Assembly (NCBI GenBank): GCA_038503065.1
Contig: JBCAMK010000001.1
Location: forward strand, 3,038,001-3,102,000
Length of the DNA: 64,000 nt
Origin: Paragyromitra xinjiangensis
Taxonomy: Eukaryota; Ascomycota; Pezizomycetes; Pezizales; Discinaceae
Direction: 5' to 3'
Both the position numbers and the translations under genes were made by a program. Below, piece after piece: positions 1-11,700 of this stretch. A model generated the notes under the pieces. The model saw only the letters and a program-made list of their open reading frames with translations. It was not told where the DNA came from and ran no database searches. Positions within the stretch are counted from its first letter, which is position 1, and each line of letters begins with the position of its first letter.

Positions 1-665
1 ACATGTAGCTGTGCGTGACCGTGGATGAGTAGACATATTTCTCGACTTAGCCCAAATTGCCCACAAAACCTTTTAGCATCAACCAAGAACTAGAATATTC
101 CTTCGAGTAAGTGGGAACCATCTTTTTACCCACCTCCGACATTTCAAGCTCTTGACATGTTTGCATACTAATTCGTCAGTTCGCCGAGTGACATCCTATG
201 ACAGCCAAGCTACGCGCTATCCCCAATCGGTGACGTAGTGGAATTGCAAGACCCGTGACCAACGAATCAAGCTGGCAACGATCAAACGACCCCACGGAGG
301 GAATTCTCCATGATCGTTTTTCATCAACTGCGCATGCGCATCAAATTATTTCGATTAAGCTGAGTAGAAGGTGCCTGAGGAAAGCAGCTTGGTAAGTCTC
401 TTTTCGCGGTTTTTTTTTCTTGGCAGATATGGAGGGAGTGCTTATAAACGAAGTTCTAGTTTTTGAAAGAATTCTCGTACCAGGGAGCTTAATCTCATCG
501 CGTCAACCCATCTTTACGTTTCTTGAGATTATCTCTGGCTATACTTCGATTATCTATCTTTCGTTACAGTTAGTGGTCATCAACAGGGAACTGCTACCTT
601 GCCAAGCACGCCGTCGTTGAGCTTGGGGTATACCATCCAGCTCTCCAACTTTGAGAACGCAAAAT
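1..665. other. Intergenic, upstream of F-box-like gene
   Basis: No reading frame of convincing length or composition lies here. A T-run at about 411-419 is the only simple feature. The proximal part probably contains the promoter and 5' leader of the F-box-like gene that follows, but no TATA box or other element stands out. Confidence 0.5.
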
Positions 666-1907
666 ATGGACAAACTTAGCCCCGAGACCGTCAGTGGTAT
701 TTTATACTATGTTGAGTCCAAGAAAGACCTTGCAAAACTGCGTCTAGTCCAGCGTTCATTCGCCGATCTCGCGGGCGAATTTCTCTTCGAGACCATCAAT
801 ATCGAACCTTCCTTTGAAGGCCTGCTCCGACTCCTTAGAATATCCCGTAAACCCGAGTTTGCCCGTCTAGTCAAACAAGTGGTCGTGCATGTTACCGACT
901 TTAAGGAACTGACCTGGAATCCCTACGTCAAGCGCGTGCTATCTCGACCCCGCCAAGATGAGGCTCGAAAAGCCCGAATCTTTGAAGAATACAGGAATTT
1001 TGATGCCAAGTTCTTCAAGTTCCAATCGACCCCAGACTACACGGCAATGCTGTCTGTTGGGTTGAGTCATCTTCCGCGGCTTGAGGGCGTGGGTATGAAG
1101 CATCAGTTACAGGACACAGAGTACTTTCCGTACGAGGACACCCCGGAGCGGTTCATGAGTAGACGCATGGATTTCCACCGCCGGTGCTCGCTTGAGGAGA
1201 TTCATGGTGAAAACGGCGAGCTAGATGATCTACGAAGCTTCAAGGCACTCGTGGACGCGGCCTACATCGCGGACCTAAAACTCACGTCTTTCCGTACTAG
1301 CGGGAGCATCGGACAGGCTGTGTTTGAAGATTATGAGCTCTTGGGCCGCGCTACGTCTGTTTTTAGAACCTGTCGGGTGCTTGAGCTCGACTTTAGCTTT
1401 GAGCACTGCTACGATACTGATCAGCATGTTGAGAATAACCCCCTCTTTGGTATCCTGAAGCCCGCTACGCATCTGGAGAAGCTTAAACTCTCTGGCGCGC
1501 TCAGACAGGATCCTGAAACCTCGCTCGCGATCTATCTTGGGGAATCGTACGTCTGGGGCCGTTTGAAGAATATTGATTTCATGGGTCTTGGGTTTCATGA
1601 ACACGAGCTCAACGCGTTTATGGGGCGTCATAAGGGGACGCTAAAGATTGTTTCAATTTGGCATTGTAAACTGTATTCAGGGAATTGGCCGGATGTTATG
1701 CGGTTTATGAGGAGGACGAAGTTTAGTTTGGAATGGCTTAGTTTGGATGTGGATCTGCAGGATATTGATGCGACTGGGGAGGAGTATATTTATGATGAGG
1801 AGCAAAATATGTTGATGATGCGGTATGTCATGGATCACGAGAACGAACTCCCTGTTAGTGGGGAGAAGAAGAGGATGTTGCACATTGGAAGTGATCTGGG
1901 CCAGTAA
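666..1907 (+). CDS. F-box-like hypothetical protein
   Basis: This is a single-exon gene of 413 aa beginning at the ATG of MDKLSPETVSG. A TTG in the same frame lies 15 nt upstream, but the ATG is the natural start. Residues about 4-45 (LSPETVSGILYYVES, then LAKLRLVQRSFADLA and FLFETINI) have the layout of a degenerate fungal F-box: LP-like start, two helices, and an LFxxI exit strand. The rest has leucine-rich segments (LRVLELDFS-type, LEKLKLSGAL) as in the C-terminal part of fungal F-box/LRR-like proteins. Such proteins usually recruit substrates to an SCF ubiquitin ligase through Skp1. That role here is an inference from the fold, and the substrate is unknown. These genes are numerous and lineage-specific in filamentous fungi. 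The last 200 bases are richer in T and A than the body. Confidence 0.7.
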   Translation: MDKLSPETVSGILYYVESKKDLAKLRLVQRSFADLAGEFLFETINIEPSFEGLLRLLRISRKPEFARLVKQVVVHVTDFKELTWNPYVKRVLSRPRQDEARKARIFEEYRNFDAKFFKFQSTPDYTAMLSVGLSHLPRLEGVGMKHQLQDTEYFPYEDTPERFMSRRMDFHRRCSLEEIHGENGELDDLRSFKALVDAAYIADLKLTSFRTSGSIGQAVFEDYELLGRATSVFRTCRVLELDFSFEHCYDTDQHVENNPLFGILKPATHLEKLKLSGALRQDPETSLAIYLGESYVWGRLKNIDFMGLGFHEHELNAFMGRHKGTLKIVSIWHCKLYSGNWPDVMRFMRRTKFSLEWLSLDVDLQDIDATGEEYIYDEEQNMLMMRYVMDHENELPVSGEKKRMLHIGSDLGQ

Positions 1908-4263
1908 TTATTGCTGTTTGTTTTTCTGGATTGTTAGTGGGGTTGGTGTTTGGGGTTTGGTTTGGTTGGACTATGTAGAAAATTGCCTATGTGTATGGGA
2001 GTGGGCAGTCAAATGGTTATTGGAGCTATTGCTTGAGGAAGGCATGGCATATAATTGTAATTTGGTCAAATATTCAATTTGCCTAAGTTTTAGCTTAATA
2101 GGTTCGTCAGGGGTGGACCACCAGTCAGAAGGGTTAGTTCTGGCAAGAATTTGTTTTATATATTGGTGGTAAAAGATTAAATATATTTTCTAAAACTGTC
2201 GAGAAATATTCGAAAGCCATAGGTCGTAGATCTTTGACGTGCCTAGTGCGACCTTGCTTTTGATGTTTACCATGTATTTCTAACTTTGGCAGGCTAGTCT
2301 TGGCGTGAAAGGAACTGCCAAGAATACCTCTCACTGGCTCTGTTCAACATCATCTTGTTGTAGGTATCAAAGTAAAGGTTACAGCCACCAAACATCGAGC
2401 TGCTACAAGACTGTTAACTGATCTCCCAATTGGCAGTTTTTAAAATAACTGTTGGGGAGTTGTGTTGGCGAAACCCCAACCTTTTAGAGCCCTAATCACC
2501 TCGCCTTTGTATTCTCTTATCCTTTTCCGTTCTTCCATTCCTCTCTAACCTTCCTCTCCAACCTCTATACTGGCTGCTACTAAAATAAAGCCTCCAAAAC
2601 GTCGAATATTATTATAGCAGCAAGAAATGCGGTTTAGTCAGTCAAAAAGCTTGTTCGCACACAAGTCAACACTATCGGTTGGAAAACCCTGTTAATACGA
2701 GAGCCTGATAGCCGATGGTCTTGATAGGCAACCTCAAACGTATATATCGGAAACTATAGATGGCTTGGGCGAGAAGCCTTTGTCGGAAGTTTTTAGTCGT
2801 AGCAGAGAAGGCTAAAGCTTCTTGAAGATAATCTCAGGCTCCTATATTCGCCGAAGTAGCTTGGGCTGAAGGGTGAGTCGCCGCTACTTTGTCTCAGACC
2901 ACACGTTCTCTCCCCCGAAAGAGAACTTGCGGGGAGGTAAATGGTGCCATCTTTGCATGACTAAGGGCTAAATGTCTAGGACAGGAGATGGTTTTTGCAT
3001 GAACAGGCTTGGGCTGATACACCCACAAGCTTAGTACTTCGTGGATGTCTTCCTCCCTCCATTATCTCTTCTTCGCCCTCAATCCGCCAAGAACCCTGCT
3101 CTATCATTCCTATAGAGAGCAGGTTTTTATTTCCAGGGATGATGTTTTTACGTGCCTTTAGTAGTCACATTAGCCATGCACTCCGTGAACAATAGAATTT
3201 ACTAGAGCTGAGGAAAAGCTTTTTTCCTACTATAAGTTGTTTGCTTAGATTTTATGCTAATAATACTTCGAAAACAGCCTGATGACTCTTCCTCTGGCAT
3301 GAGCTCGAATTTCGTCGAATCTGTTCTGAATCGAGAAGCCTGTTACGAGATTGACTAGCCGCCGTACTACCCCAGAGAATCCTTAGAAACGTCTTTTGCA
3401 TTCGATCTCGGTCCCATCTTGATCGAATTTAGTTGCAAGCGGTTGTCTCCACCTAACTCTATTCCTAGCTCATAAGACCCTTCCTTACTGCTGGCCTGTC
3501 ATTGCGGTGATCATCATAGTTTTAGGGGGGTTTCCTTAGAACCTACCAACACATTTTATAGTTTCGATGTCCTCACATATAGAGGTGCTAGTATTAGGAA
3601 CGCTCTTGTGTTCTATGTTGAGGTTCCGTGTGATGGGCGTACCGGATCGCTCAATCTTTTCTACTCCTGGACCCTGGAAGGTTGACATATCGTGGGCTTA
3701 TCGAACGTGCACGGAAAGGACTCATGCGGATGGCGCGGGAAAGACTACGGGCGCTACGTGTTTAGCTGTGGAAGGCATGAAAATCTATAACGGAGGAATA
3801 AATATTGCGGCAATATGCAACAGATATAATTATATGTTTAGAATATAAAGCTCATTTAGATGAGAAGTGCTACTTTGGGTGATATATTAAGAGACTCTGT
3901 TATATAGTTACCTGCTTCCGGTATATACATATGATGACCAAAGGTGCTTTGGAGCTCCCAAAGTTAGTCCCAAAGAAGCCTATAACCCGCAGCCCCATTA
4001 TTTCAGCTCTCTTTATTCTAGTGATGGACCTAGAGTACTAGCCTGACATATGTTAATTGGTAACTAGGGTTAGGGGTGCGCAGTGCGAGTGTATCATGAT
4101 CTATTTGGCTGGTACAGGGAGCGCAATGTGGGGTGTAGCCGCAAGTTACCCGGCTATGCAACACCCATGTTTCACTAAAAAAATTAGTGCAGCACCACAT
4201 AGTGGTTTTTTCCTCGCCGCACTCTCAACTCCAACCAACCAAAAACCTATATCTCACCTCGCA
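1908..4263. other. Gene-poor 2.3-kb stretch
   Basis: Only short frames without recognisable protein similarity occur. A 7-bp inverted repeat (GTTGGGG...CCCCAAC) lies at 2451-2480 and is followed by pyrimidine-rich DNA and an AATAAA at about 2584. This could be a decayed LTR, but I find no partner copy or target duplication. The right end should hold the BRX1 promoter. Confidence 0.5.
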
Positions 4264-5334
4264 ATGGCGTCCGTATACAAATCCGTCTCAAAGACTAGCT
4301 CAAAAGACTCCAAGGACGACGATGGCACAAAGAAGAATAAGCAGCGAGTTCTAGTGTTGACCTCCCGCGGTGTAACATACCGGTTCGCACACACTTCTAC
4401 TTTAGTTTTTTTCCTTCTAGAATTGAAGATTGACGAATTTGTAATAGACACCGTCATCTCCTCAAAGATGTAGTCGCTATGCTCCCTCACAGCCGTAAAG
4501 ACGCAAAACTAGATACCAAATCGAAACTGTACCATCTAAACGAGATTGCGGATCTGTACAACTGCAACAACATTCTCTTCTTCGAAGCGCGGAAACGACA
4601 GGATCTCTACATGTGGATGAGCAAAGCGCCTAATGGGCCGTGTATCAAGCTACACATACAGAATTGTAACTTGGCCCCTACCGTTGGGATGAGGGGTGTT
4701 TGCTGATTTGAGTAGTGCATACTATGGAGGAGCTGAACTTCACAGGAAACGCACTAAAGGGGTCTCGGCCGATATTGAGCTTTGATGCGACGTTTGATCA
4801 GACGCCGGCTATGAAGTTGGTTAAAGAGGTGTTGCTGCACATCTTTGGTGTTCCGAAGGCGGCGAGGAAGAGTAAGCCGTTCGTTGACCATGTTCTGAGC
4901 TTCACGATTGCAGATGGGAAGATCTGGTTCCGGAATTATCAAGTGGGTTCCTTTTCCTCTAGTTTGAGGCGCTAGCTAATAGGGTGTAGATATCCGAAGC
5001 CGAACCAACGAAGAAGACCGACGATGCGGACGAGAAGCCTTCGAAATCGAAAAAGCCATCGTCTGAGACTGAGTTATCTCTTGTTGAGATTGGCCCCCGT
5101 TTCGTCATGACCCCTATCATCATCCTTGAGGGATCTTTCGGTGGGCCGGTTATCTATGAGAATAAGGAGTTTGTCTCACCGAATGCTGTCAGGACGGATC
5201 TGAGGAATAGAAGGGCGCAGAAGTATAATTCGCGGACGGAGGAGCAGCAGAGGTTGGAGGTTAAGAGACAGGAGTTAGGGCTGGAGCCGGGGAGGCCGAA
5301 GGGGGAGTTGGATGAAGCGGTGTTGTTTGCGTGA
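4264..5334 (+). CDS. BRX1: Ribosome biogenesis protein BRX1
   Basis: Four exons, 4264..4382, 4448..4665, 4716..4942 and 4990..5334, join to 302 aa. Brx1 is a nucleolar assembly factor of the 60S ribosomal subunit precursor; family knowledge places it with Ebp2 on pre-27S rRNA. The Brix domain spans nearly the whole protein: QRVLVLTSRGVTYR at the start, LLPHSRKD-like AMLPHSRKDAKLDTKSK, LYNCNNILFFEARK, NGPCIKLHIQN, LKGSRPILSFD and FVDHVLSFTIADGKIWFRNYQ. The C-terminus is the typical basic RTDLRNRRAQKY region followed by a Glu-rich end. Intron 1 starts with GTTCGC, not the usual GTAAGT, yet the join restores the conserved TYR-H-RHLLKDV. It lies upstream of TRS85 in the same direction with 477 bp between them. 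Confidence 0.95.
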
Positions 5335-5811
5335 GTGGGCGTGGGCGTGGGGTTCTGTACTATATTCCTGATGTTAGGCTTTTTAGTGGGCATAAAAGTA
5401 ATGATTGCGTGTTATGAATGCTGGATGTGCTTTACATGATACTTCCTGGAGAGATCAGACTACACATAAATCAATAGTACCGCATCTCTTTATAATAGTC
5501 AAATACCGACCGAGTGATTGAAGATGTCGAGAACTGTTCCTGTGGCTGTTCTGCACCGCCACAGACCTTCCTTCCTTCTTCTTGGAGATCCACAACGTCA
5601 ACTTGAGCCTCCGATGCAACTTGCATGTTTCTAGAACTGCACTCTCCAATTATCACAGCTTCACCCCCTCTTGGCCTAACTTCTCCAAATCACCGCTTGC
5701 TCCTCTATCTCATCGCCACCTACCCTAAGACCGCCTATACCACACCTTCCACATCCTGAGCGCACAAGCCTCCCCCTCTCCCGCAAACGCCCGCGACGGG
5801 TCCTCCCCTCA
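5335..5811. other. BRX1-TRS85 intergenic
   Basis: No gene is visible. The stretch should contain the BRX1 3' end and the TRS85 promoter. The last 150 bases are C-rich with CT runs on the + strand just before the TRS85 ATG, as is common in fungal promoters and leaders. Confidence 0.5.
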
Positions 5812-8077
5812 ATGGCGTCCGCATTCCCATCCCTCCCGCGACGTCCTACCATTCCCTCCGTCGGCGTCCCCAAGTCTCCCTCAATATACCTACGCTCGTC
5901 CTCTACCGCCCCCGTCCACAGCTCCGTCTCCTCGTTAAATTCACTATTCGCTAACAGCACAATCAACTCCCCAAGCGGCTCCGGAGACGAAGACTGCAAG
6001 TCCCTCGTTCTGCGTGCATTCGTTCCGCACGTTGCCGTCCATGTCTCAGACGACACGAACGACCTCGCACGGGAGAAGGGGTTCACGGATTTTAAGGAGA
6101 TGCTGCGGCCGTATGGCGAAGACATTCCAGGACGGATAACGATCCGTGACTCGCAAGGGATCAGCTCAAGCTACGATGACTACGGCATTCGTTTCGTCGC
6201 CCTAAACGACGTTGCCGCATCTGGTGAGAAATGGGAGACGGGGGCATCAAGAGCCGTTAATGGATCTGTATCCGAGAAGCCGGATCTGCGCCCGACGTTC
6301 CAGGGCGGGAGTATAGAAGAGGTGGAAGAGCTGGTGAATTTGCATATGGAGAGGGCTGAGGAACTCGGTGGGGCTGGGCTTTCTCCGAATGGTGATGCAG
6401 CCGGTGGGAGGTCTTTTTATACGCTCTATTTACGGCGTTTGCTCTCCGCACTGCCGTTATCACCTCATGAGACTTTCCCCCACCCCGTGGCATGTGTTAT
6501 TGCTATATCCTCGCGGAATACCTCCCCAATTGAGACCCTGCGAAATCTGTACACCTCGGGCTCTCAGGTGCCGCTGCCGAATTATGTTAATACGGATTAT
6601 TTGCGGTATTATGTATTGGTACATGATGAAGATAAAGATGATATTAAGAAGTCAGTTTCACCCATACAAGACGGATCTTCGTTTTGATGATTTAGAGTTT
6701 ACTTGAAACTGATATGCAAAGGGTAGGTCCAATGCGCTCTTCGATCAGATGAAAAAGCACTTTGGACTTCATTGTCATCTCCTACGACTACGGTCTGGAG
6801 GTAGAGCAGTTATATCTGATGACGACGCAGTAATAGTTCCTAAAACACAGTGGATCTCCGCGGCTGAAGAACTTGCGGAAATCAACTCGAAAGGTATCCC
6901 GGAATCTCACTCGTCCCTTAACCTACGACTAACCCTCCTCAGATGCAGATTACGGTGAAGAGCAACCTGCTCTTTGTCTTCCAGACTCAGACGCAACCGG
7001 TATCCAAACCATGGTTCGAGAAATGGCCCAAGTCTCCATAATCCCATTCATGGAGCGCTGCGTCGCCACATGGAACGACCAAGTAGCTTCCCGCCGACGA
7101 GGTCTCAGCGGACGATTCCTGAGTATGTCGAAACGATATTTTGGATCATCGTCATCACGAAACTCAACCTCTGCTTCAAACTACGACCCCCTCACAGCGT
7201 CCTACCACCCCTCCACCCCAGAAGCACAAATGCGTAAACTAGCCGACTACGCCTTCCTCCTACGCGATTGGAGACTCGCCCACAGTGTCTACGAGCTACT
7301 CCGAACCGACTTCAACAACGACAAAGCCTGGAAATATCACGCCGGCGCACAGGTACCCCACCATCCCCTCCCCCACCCGTCTCTCCCCCACCTACTAACA
7401 ACCTACAGGAAATGGCCGCGATCTCAATAATTCTAACCGGCACTGGCCTAACCTCCAAAGTCCGCGCCGACACCATCTCCCCCATGCTCGACCTCGCCTG
7501 CTACTCCTACCTTGCCCGCTGCTCATCAACCTACTCCGCCCTCCGCGCCCTCCTAGTCTCCGTCGAACTCCTCCGTCTCCGCGGCGGTGGCGCCGCCGAC
7601 GAAGCCGCGGTATGGGCCACTAGAGCCCGCGACATGAACACCCTCGGCTCGATCGGCCACGCGCTCGTCACGGAGCGTGTCGGCGCTTGTTACTCTGTTC
7701 GGGAAGGAGTCGGCACTGGCGCTTGGGGCGCGCGTAGACGTAAGGCTGCTATGTGGAAGATGTTGGCTGCGGGGGAGTGGTTGGATGCTGGGAAGATGGC
7801 GCAGTGTAGAGCGTGTTTGGACGAAGCGGGACCTGTGTATGTTGGTACGGGGTTTGCGCATATAGCGGAGTTTGTGGAGGTTGTGAAGAGACATGCTGGG
7901 TATGGGGTTGTTGGCGATAGACGTGGAGGGGATGGCGGGGAGAGTAGTGGGGAGGAGGAAGAGGTTGAAAGTGAGGTTTTGGGGGGTAAGAGGATGAGTA
8001 TGGTTTCTGGTGTGGGGAGGTCGGATTTGTTGGAGACGGGAGCCGGGGCGGATGATGATTTTATTACGGAGAGTTAG
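5812..8077 (+). CDS. TRS85: TRAPPIII subunit Trs85 (TRAPPC8 family)
   Basis: Four exons, 5812..6650, 6727..6893, 6943..7352 and 7409..8077, give 694 aa, close to yeast Trs85. The product is the TRAPPIII-specific subunit that directs Ypt1/Rab1 activation to autophagosome formation and the early secretory route. Diagnostic segments are LVLRAFVPHVAVHVSDDTND near residue 65, the family signature EMLRPYGEDIPGRITIRDS followed by a YDDYGIRFV-type strand, then PLPNYVNTDYLRYYVLVHDE, REMAQVSIIPFMERCVATWN, and a C-terminal half starting with KLADYAFLLRDWRLAHSVYELLR, where helical repeats begin. The extreme C-terminus is a low-complexity Gly/Glu/Ser tail. Intron 1 uses GTCAGT and the others GTATCC and GTACCC. 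It converges on the dynein gene. Confidence 0.93.
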
Positions 8078-8736
8078 TGGGGATTGTTTTTCCCTTTTTG
8101 TTTTTTGTCTGGGAAGAAGGTTTGATGGAGGTTTGATGGCGTATCTGGAAAAACGAGGATAGTTGTATCTATTTGGCGTTTTTTTATTCTTTGGATCTCT
8201 CCTGTGGGGCGGTACTGTAATGTGGTTTTGCGTGTATAATTTATGGCTTTTCCATGTGGTGCTGGTGGTACTGTGTGCCTGGCCCATATGTTGTTTATCA
8301 TTAAACTAGATGGCGTTTATCTTCAGTTATGGGCCTAGTACGCTTTTGGGTTCAGGTGCTTCCGCTGGCCGAGTGACACCTTGTGAATGTTGAAGCTCTG
8401 CGGTGAGTGAACTGGGTGATACCTCGTGGTTCTGGTGATGATATGATCCACCCACAGTCCCTCTTTTCTGTTGATAATCTGCATATCTTTTTTTACTGGA
8501 TTTCTAGCATCACAGCACAGAGATATTTTAACCACAATCACCAACCGCAGCTAATATCAACACAAAACCCTTGTATTCATCTATGAAAATCCATCCCCCA
8601 AATCTGAAATGAGCTATTCTACATGTTGATATAAGTCTAACAAAAGGAAATAAGCTCCGTGATGCCGCTAGCATTTATTAGAACCAGAACATACTTCCCA
8701 ACATCCTTATCCTCGCATAAAAGAGAATAAAATAAT
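8078..8736. other. Convergent 3' intergenic region (TRS85 / dynein)
   Basis: Both neighbouring genes end here. It holds their two 3' untranslated regions. No coding frame or RNA gene is supported. Confidence 0.5.
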
Positions 8737-11700
8737 CTACGCTGCACTCGCCGCATTTGCCTCCGCCATAACTTGCTCTCCTTCCTCCAACATAGTCGTA
8801 ATAGCACCCAAATTCTCAATCATGCCTTTTCCATGACCAACCAGTAACAATTTCTCCGCATTCGCCGGCAACCCTAGATACGTCGGTGGCTCTCTCTCCG
8901 GCAGTGAATTCACCCATTGCATAAACTCTGGCATTCCAATACCCTCAGGAACGTAGAGAGGGTTTTCGGGAATATCAACCAATTTGAAGTCTGTGTTGAA
9001 AGCATCAGGGGTGAAGACAGTTTTGACAAGAGCTCCGAGACGTGAAAAGTCCCCTTCGTCGTCGATTTTACCACCGTATGTTTCTGTGATAAGAGTTCGA
9101 ATCATGTCCCAAGGAAGCTTCGATGGTGCAACATTGGTTCGACCGGCTGCAACATGGTCAATCCAGGTATCGATGATGTGAGCAGAACACTCGTACTACG
9201 TGAGGGTTAGCACATGCAAAACAAAGTTCTGACTTCTGAAAAACTTACGTCACTATCATTAAACTCCCACCATCCTTTCCATCCAAGGTTCGGAACATAG
9301 CGAAGCCTCTCCTGGACTACTGCATGCAAGAAAGAGAGAAGAAGATAAACTCTAGCTTTTTCCGTTGGCTGTTGCTTTGCTGGCCGCATCGAAAGTGACT
9401 GCAATGAATCTTTCATATTCGCGCGTACTCCTGCTGGTTGTTCGTACATGAGAACTCGAGATGCGCGTAGAAGGTTGATTGGAATCTTTAGTGATGATTC
9501 CATAGATAGGAAAAGTCTGAAGTTTGGATGCGGCCGCAGTGCGTCAAGTCGTTTCTCCAGTGACTGCAACCACGCGGGGGTGAGATGAACGTTCTTGACT
9601 AAGACCCAGGATCCTGAAGAGGCAGCATTGCTGACAGCCTTATCCGCCGTAGCTAAGCCTTCATTGGAACCCATGGCGATGTTCGTACAATTAGCTCCCA
9701 TTTGCTGTACTAAGCTATCGACCTTGTAACTGGCATCAAAACCAGGTGAAGAGGCTAAAGCGATAGGAGTGGTGACGGAAACTTCTGAAACGACCTGTTT
9801 GAGGTCTCCGAAAGCATTCAAGAGTTCTTTTCCGAATACCACGGAGACAAATTTTTCCGCAGAAGGCACGAACCGGTCGATCCGGAAAAGCTTAACAAGT
9901 AAGAGTTTGTGCAGTTCTTGATCAAGAGCTGTGAAAAAAAGTTAGTGAGATTAATCTAAGACATCGTGGGGTAGCAAACCTGGCATATCGGTATCCCAAA
10001 TGGTGGGAACAGAATTCTCGGCAATTTCCTCCTCAAAAAACCTCTCCCAATCCTCTGATGAGACATCACTGATACGGTCCCTGAAGATCGGAAGTGTTGA
10101 TGCACGCCCCATTATCTCTTCTCTGCGATCAATTTCAGTTGAGACGTCTACTCCTGGGAGGCCTTCATCTAGGATCCTGTCGATAAGAGACTTATCCATC
10201 TTGTATGGGGATGCCTGAACAAGAAGCATCGCTAAGGTGACACGATCTTTTTGAAGTAGTCCTAAGGAAGTGCGTTGATAGGTGGTGACGAAAAGGGAAT
10301 GAAGGATGATATCGATACGAGCATTATGGTCTTTCTCAGCTTGTAAGCGTTTGTTGTCGTGTAGAACTGAGTGGAATATGTCAAGGAAATATCTATAGCC
10401 ATCGTAATTAGCTCATCGTATATATAAAATCAAGGTATGAGGTAATTTACTGTAAGGAAAACTGGTAGAAATGGTTCAGGTGATGCAATTGTTCCAACAC
10501 CGCAAATACGGCACTACAAGCACGGGCAATGATTTGGTATTGCAGTGTGATAGTTTCCACCTCAGTCATGACTCCGTCTGTCTCGGCCATCTTCCGTGAG
10601 ACTTCTGCAGCCTCAGTTTTCAGGGTCTCTAAAGTATCAATAACGCGATCGTCATCGAGGATATTGCCCCGTGATTCGTTCAGTGCCTGCAAAAGTCGTT
10701 TTTCGAGTTGTCTGAGATGTAACTTGAATTCTCCTTGAAGCTTCATCAGGTTTGTCCTGCGTTGATCAACATCGGGTCTCTCGAATTTTAATACTTGGTT
10801 TAGGGACTGTGTCTGCAAGCTGCTCTGCGTAACCGTGAAATTGACGAAGGTCGTACGACTGCAGATATCGGGAGCAAAGGTTGCAGATGGGTCGCGAGTT
10901 GACAAGAATAATTTGAAGGACGGAGAGAAATCAATCTCTTGCTTCCCGAGTTGAATCAAAACACGGCCACCAGTCTTTTGGTACTCCTTGTTCAGGACGT
11001 GGTTGAGGATCGGATCAAGATGCTCCGCGTCTTGGATGAGTATAGGATTACCGAATCTCAGCGAGCTCTCTAGTTGTTTAGTGAACGAATCGTCTAGGAA
11101 ACTGGTAACGGTGAGACGCCTTTCCTTGCTCTCGTTGACCAGAAAGTCTGTAACCCTTCCAGATGGATCAATGATAAGAGGGTAGCGGTTGAATCGCTTG
11201 AGAACAATTGCATTTTCTGTGCATAAGTCGTCCACAGGTAGGCCGTTCTCTTGCCAAATCAATCTCTCATCTGCAGTCGATAGGTATTCTGTGACTGGGT
11301 TATGTGGCTTAAATTCTATCCCTGACAACGAAAGGTGGTGCAACCAATCATCAGACATTGCCTTACGGAATTGTTGGTCGTAAAGTCCACTGTAAGCCAA
11401 GAAAGCTGCGGACACAACAACATCGCCAACAAGTGTCCCAATTTGCGTCTCAAAAGATCTGCTCCCATCCTCCCATCGCGTTCTCTCCGAAGACAAACTA
11501 TCCAGGAGCTTAACACTGCGGTCCACTTTGAACTGGACCCGGGACATCTCAGTCTTGAGGGCTTGAGTTTCGCTGATAAGAGCGGCGTATTCTTCCTTGT
11601 ATCTCCCAATACTTCGTTCCAGCTCTGCAATAGTGTCTTGCATCGCCTGGGCCTGGGCTTTAGTCTGCTTAGCTTTCTCCTCCAATCGATCTACTTCGTC

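Noticed and set aside
4120..4225. Inverted GGGTGT..ACACCC and ATGTGG..CCACAT motifs upstream of BRX1
   Set aside because: Stems are short and interrupted, with no flanking duplication, so no mobile element or structured RNA can be claimed.
7553..8287. Antisense 244-codon frame over TRS85
   Set aside because: Its composition follows the GC-rich sense gene and it runs into the 3' region with no protein-like features.
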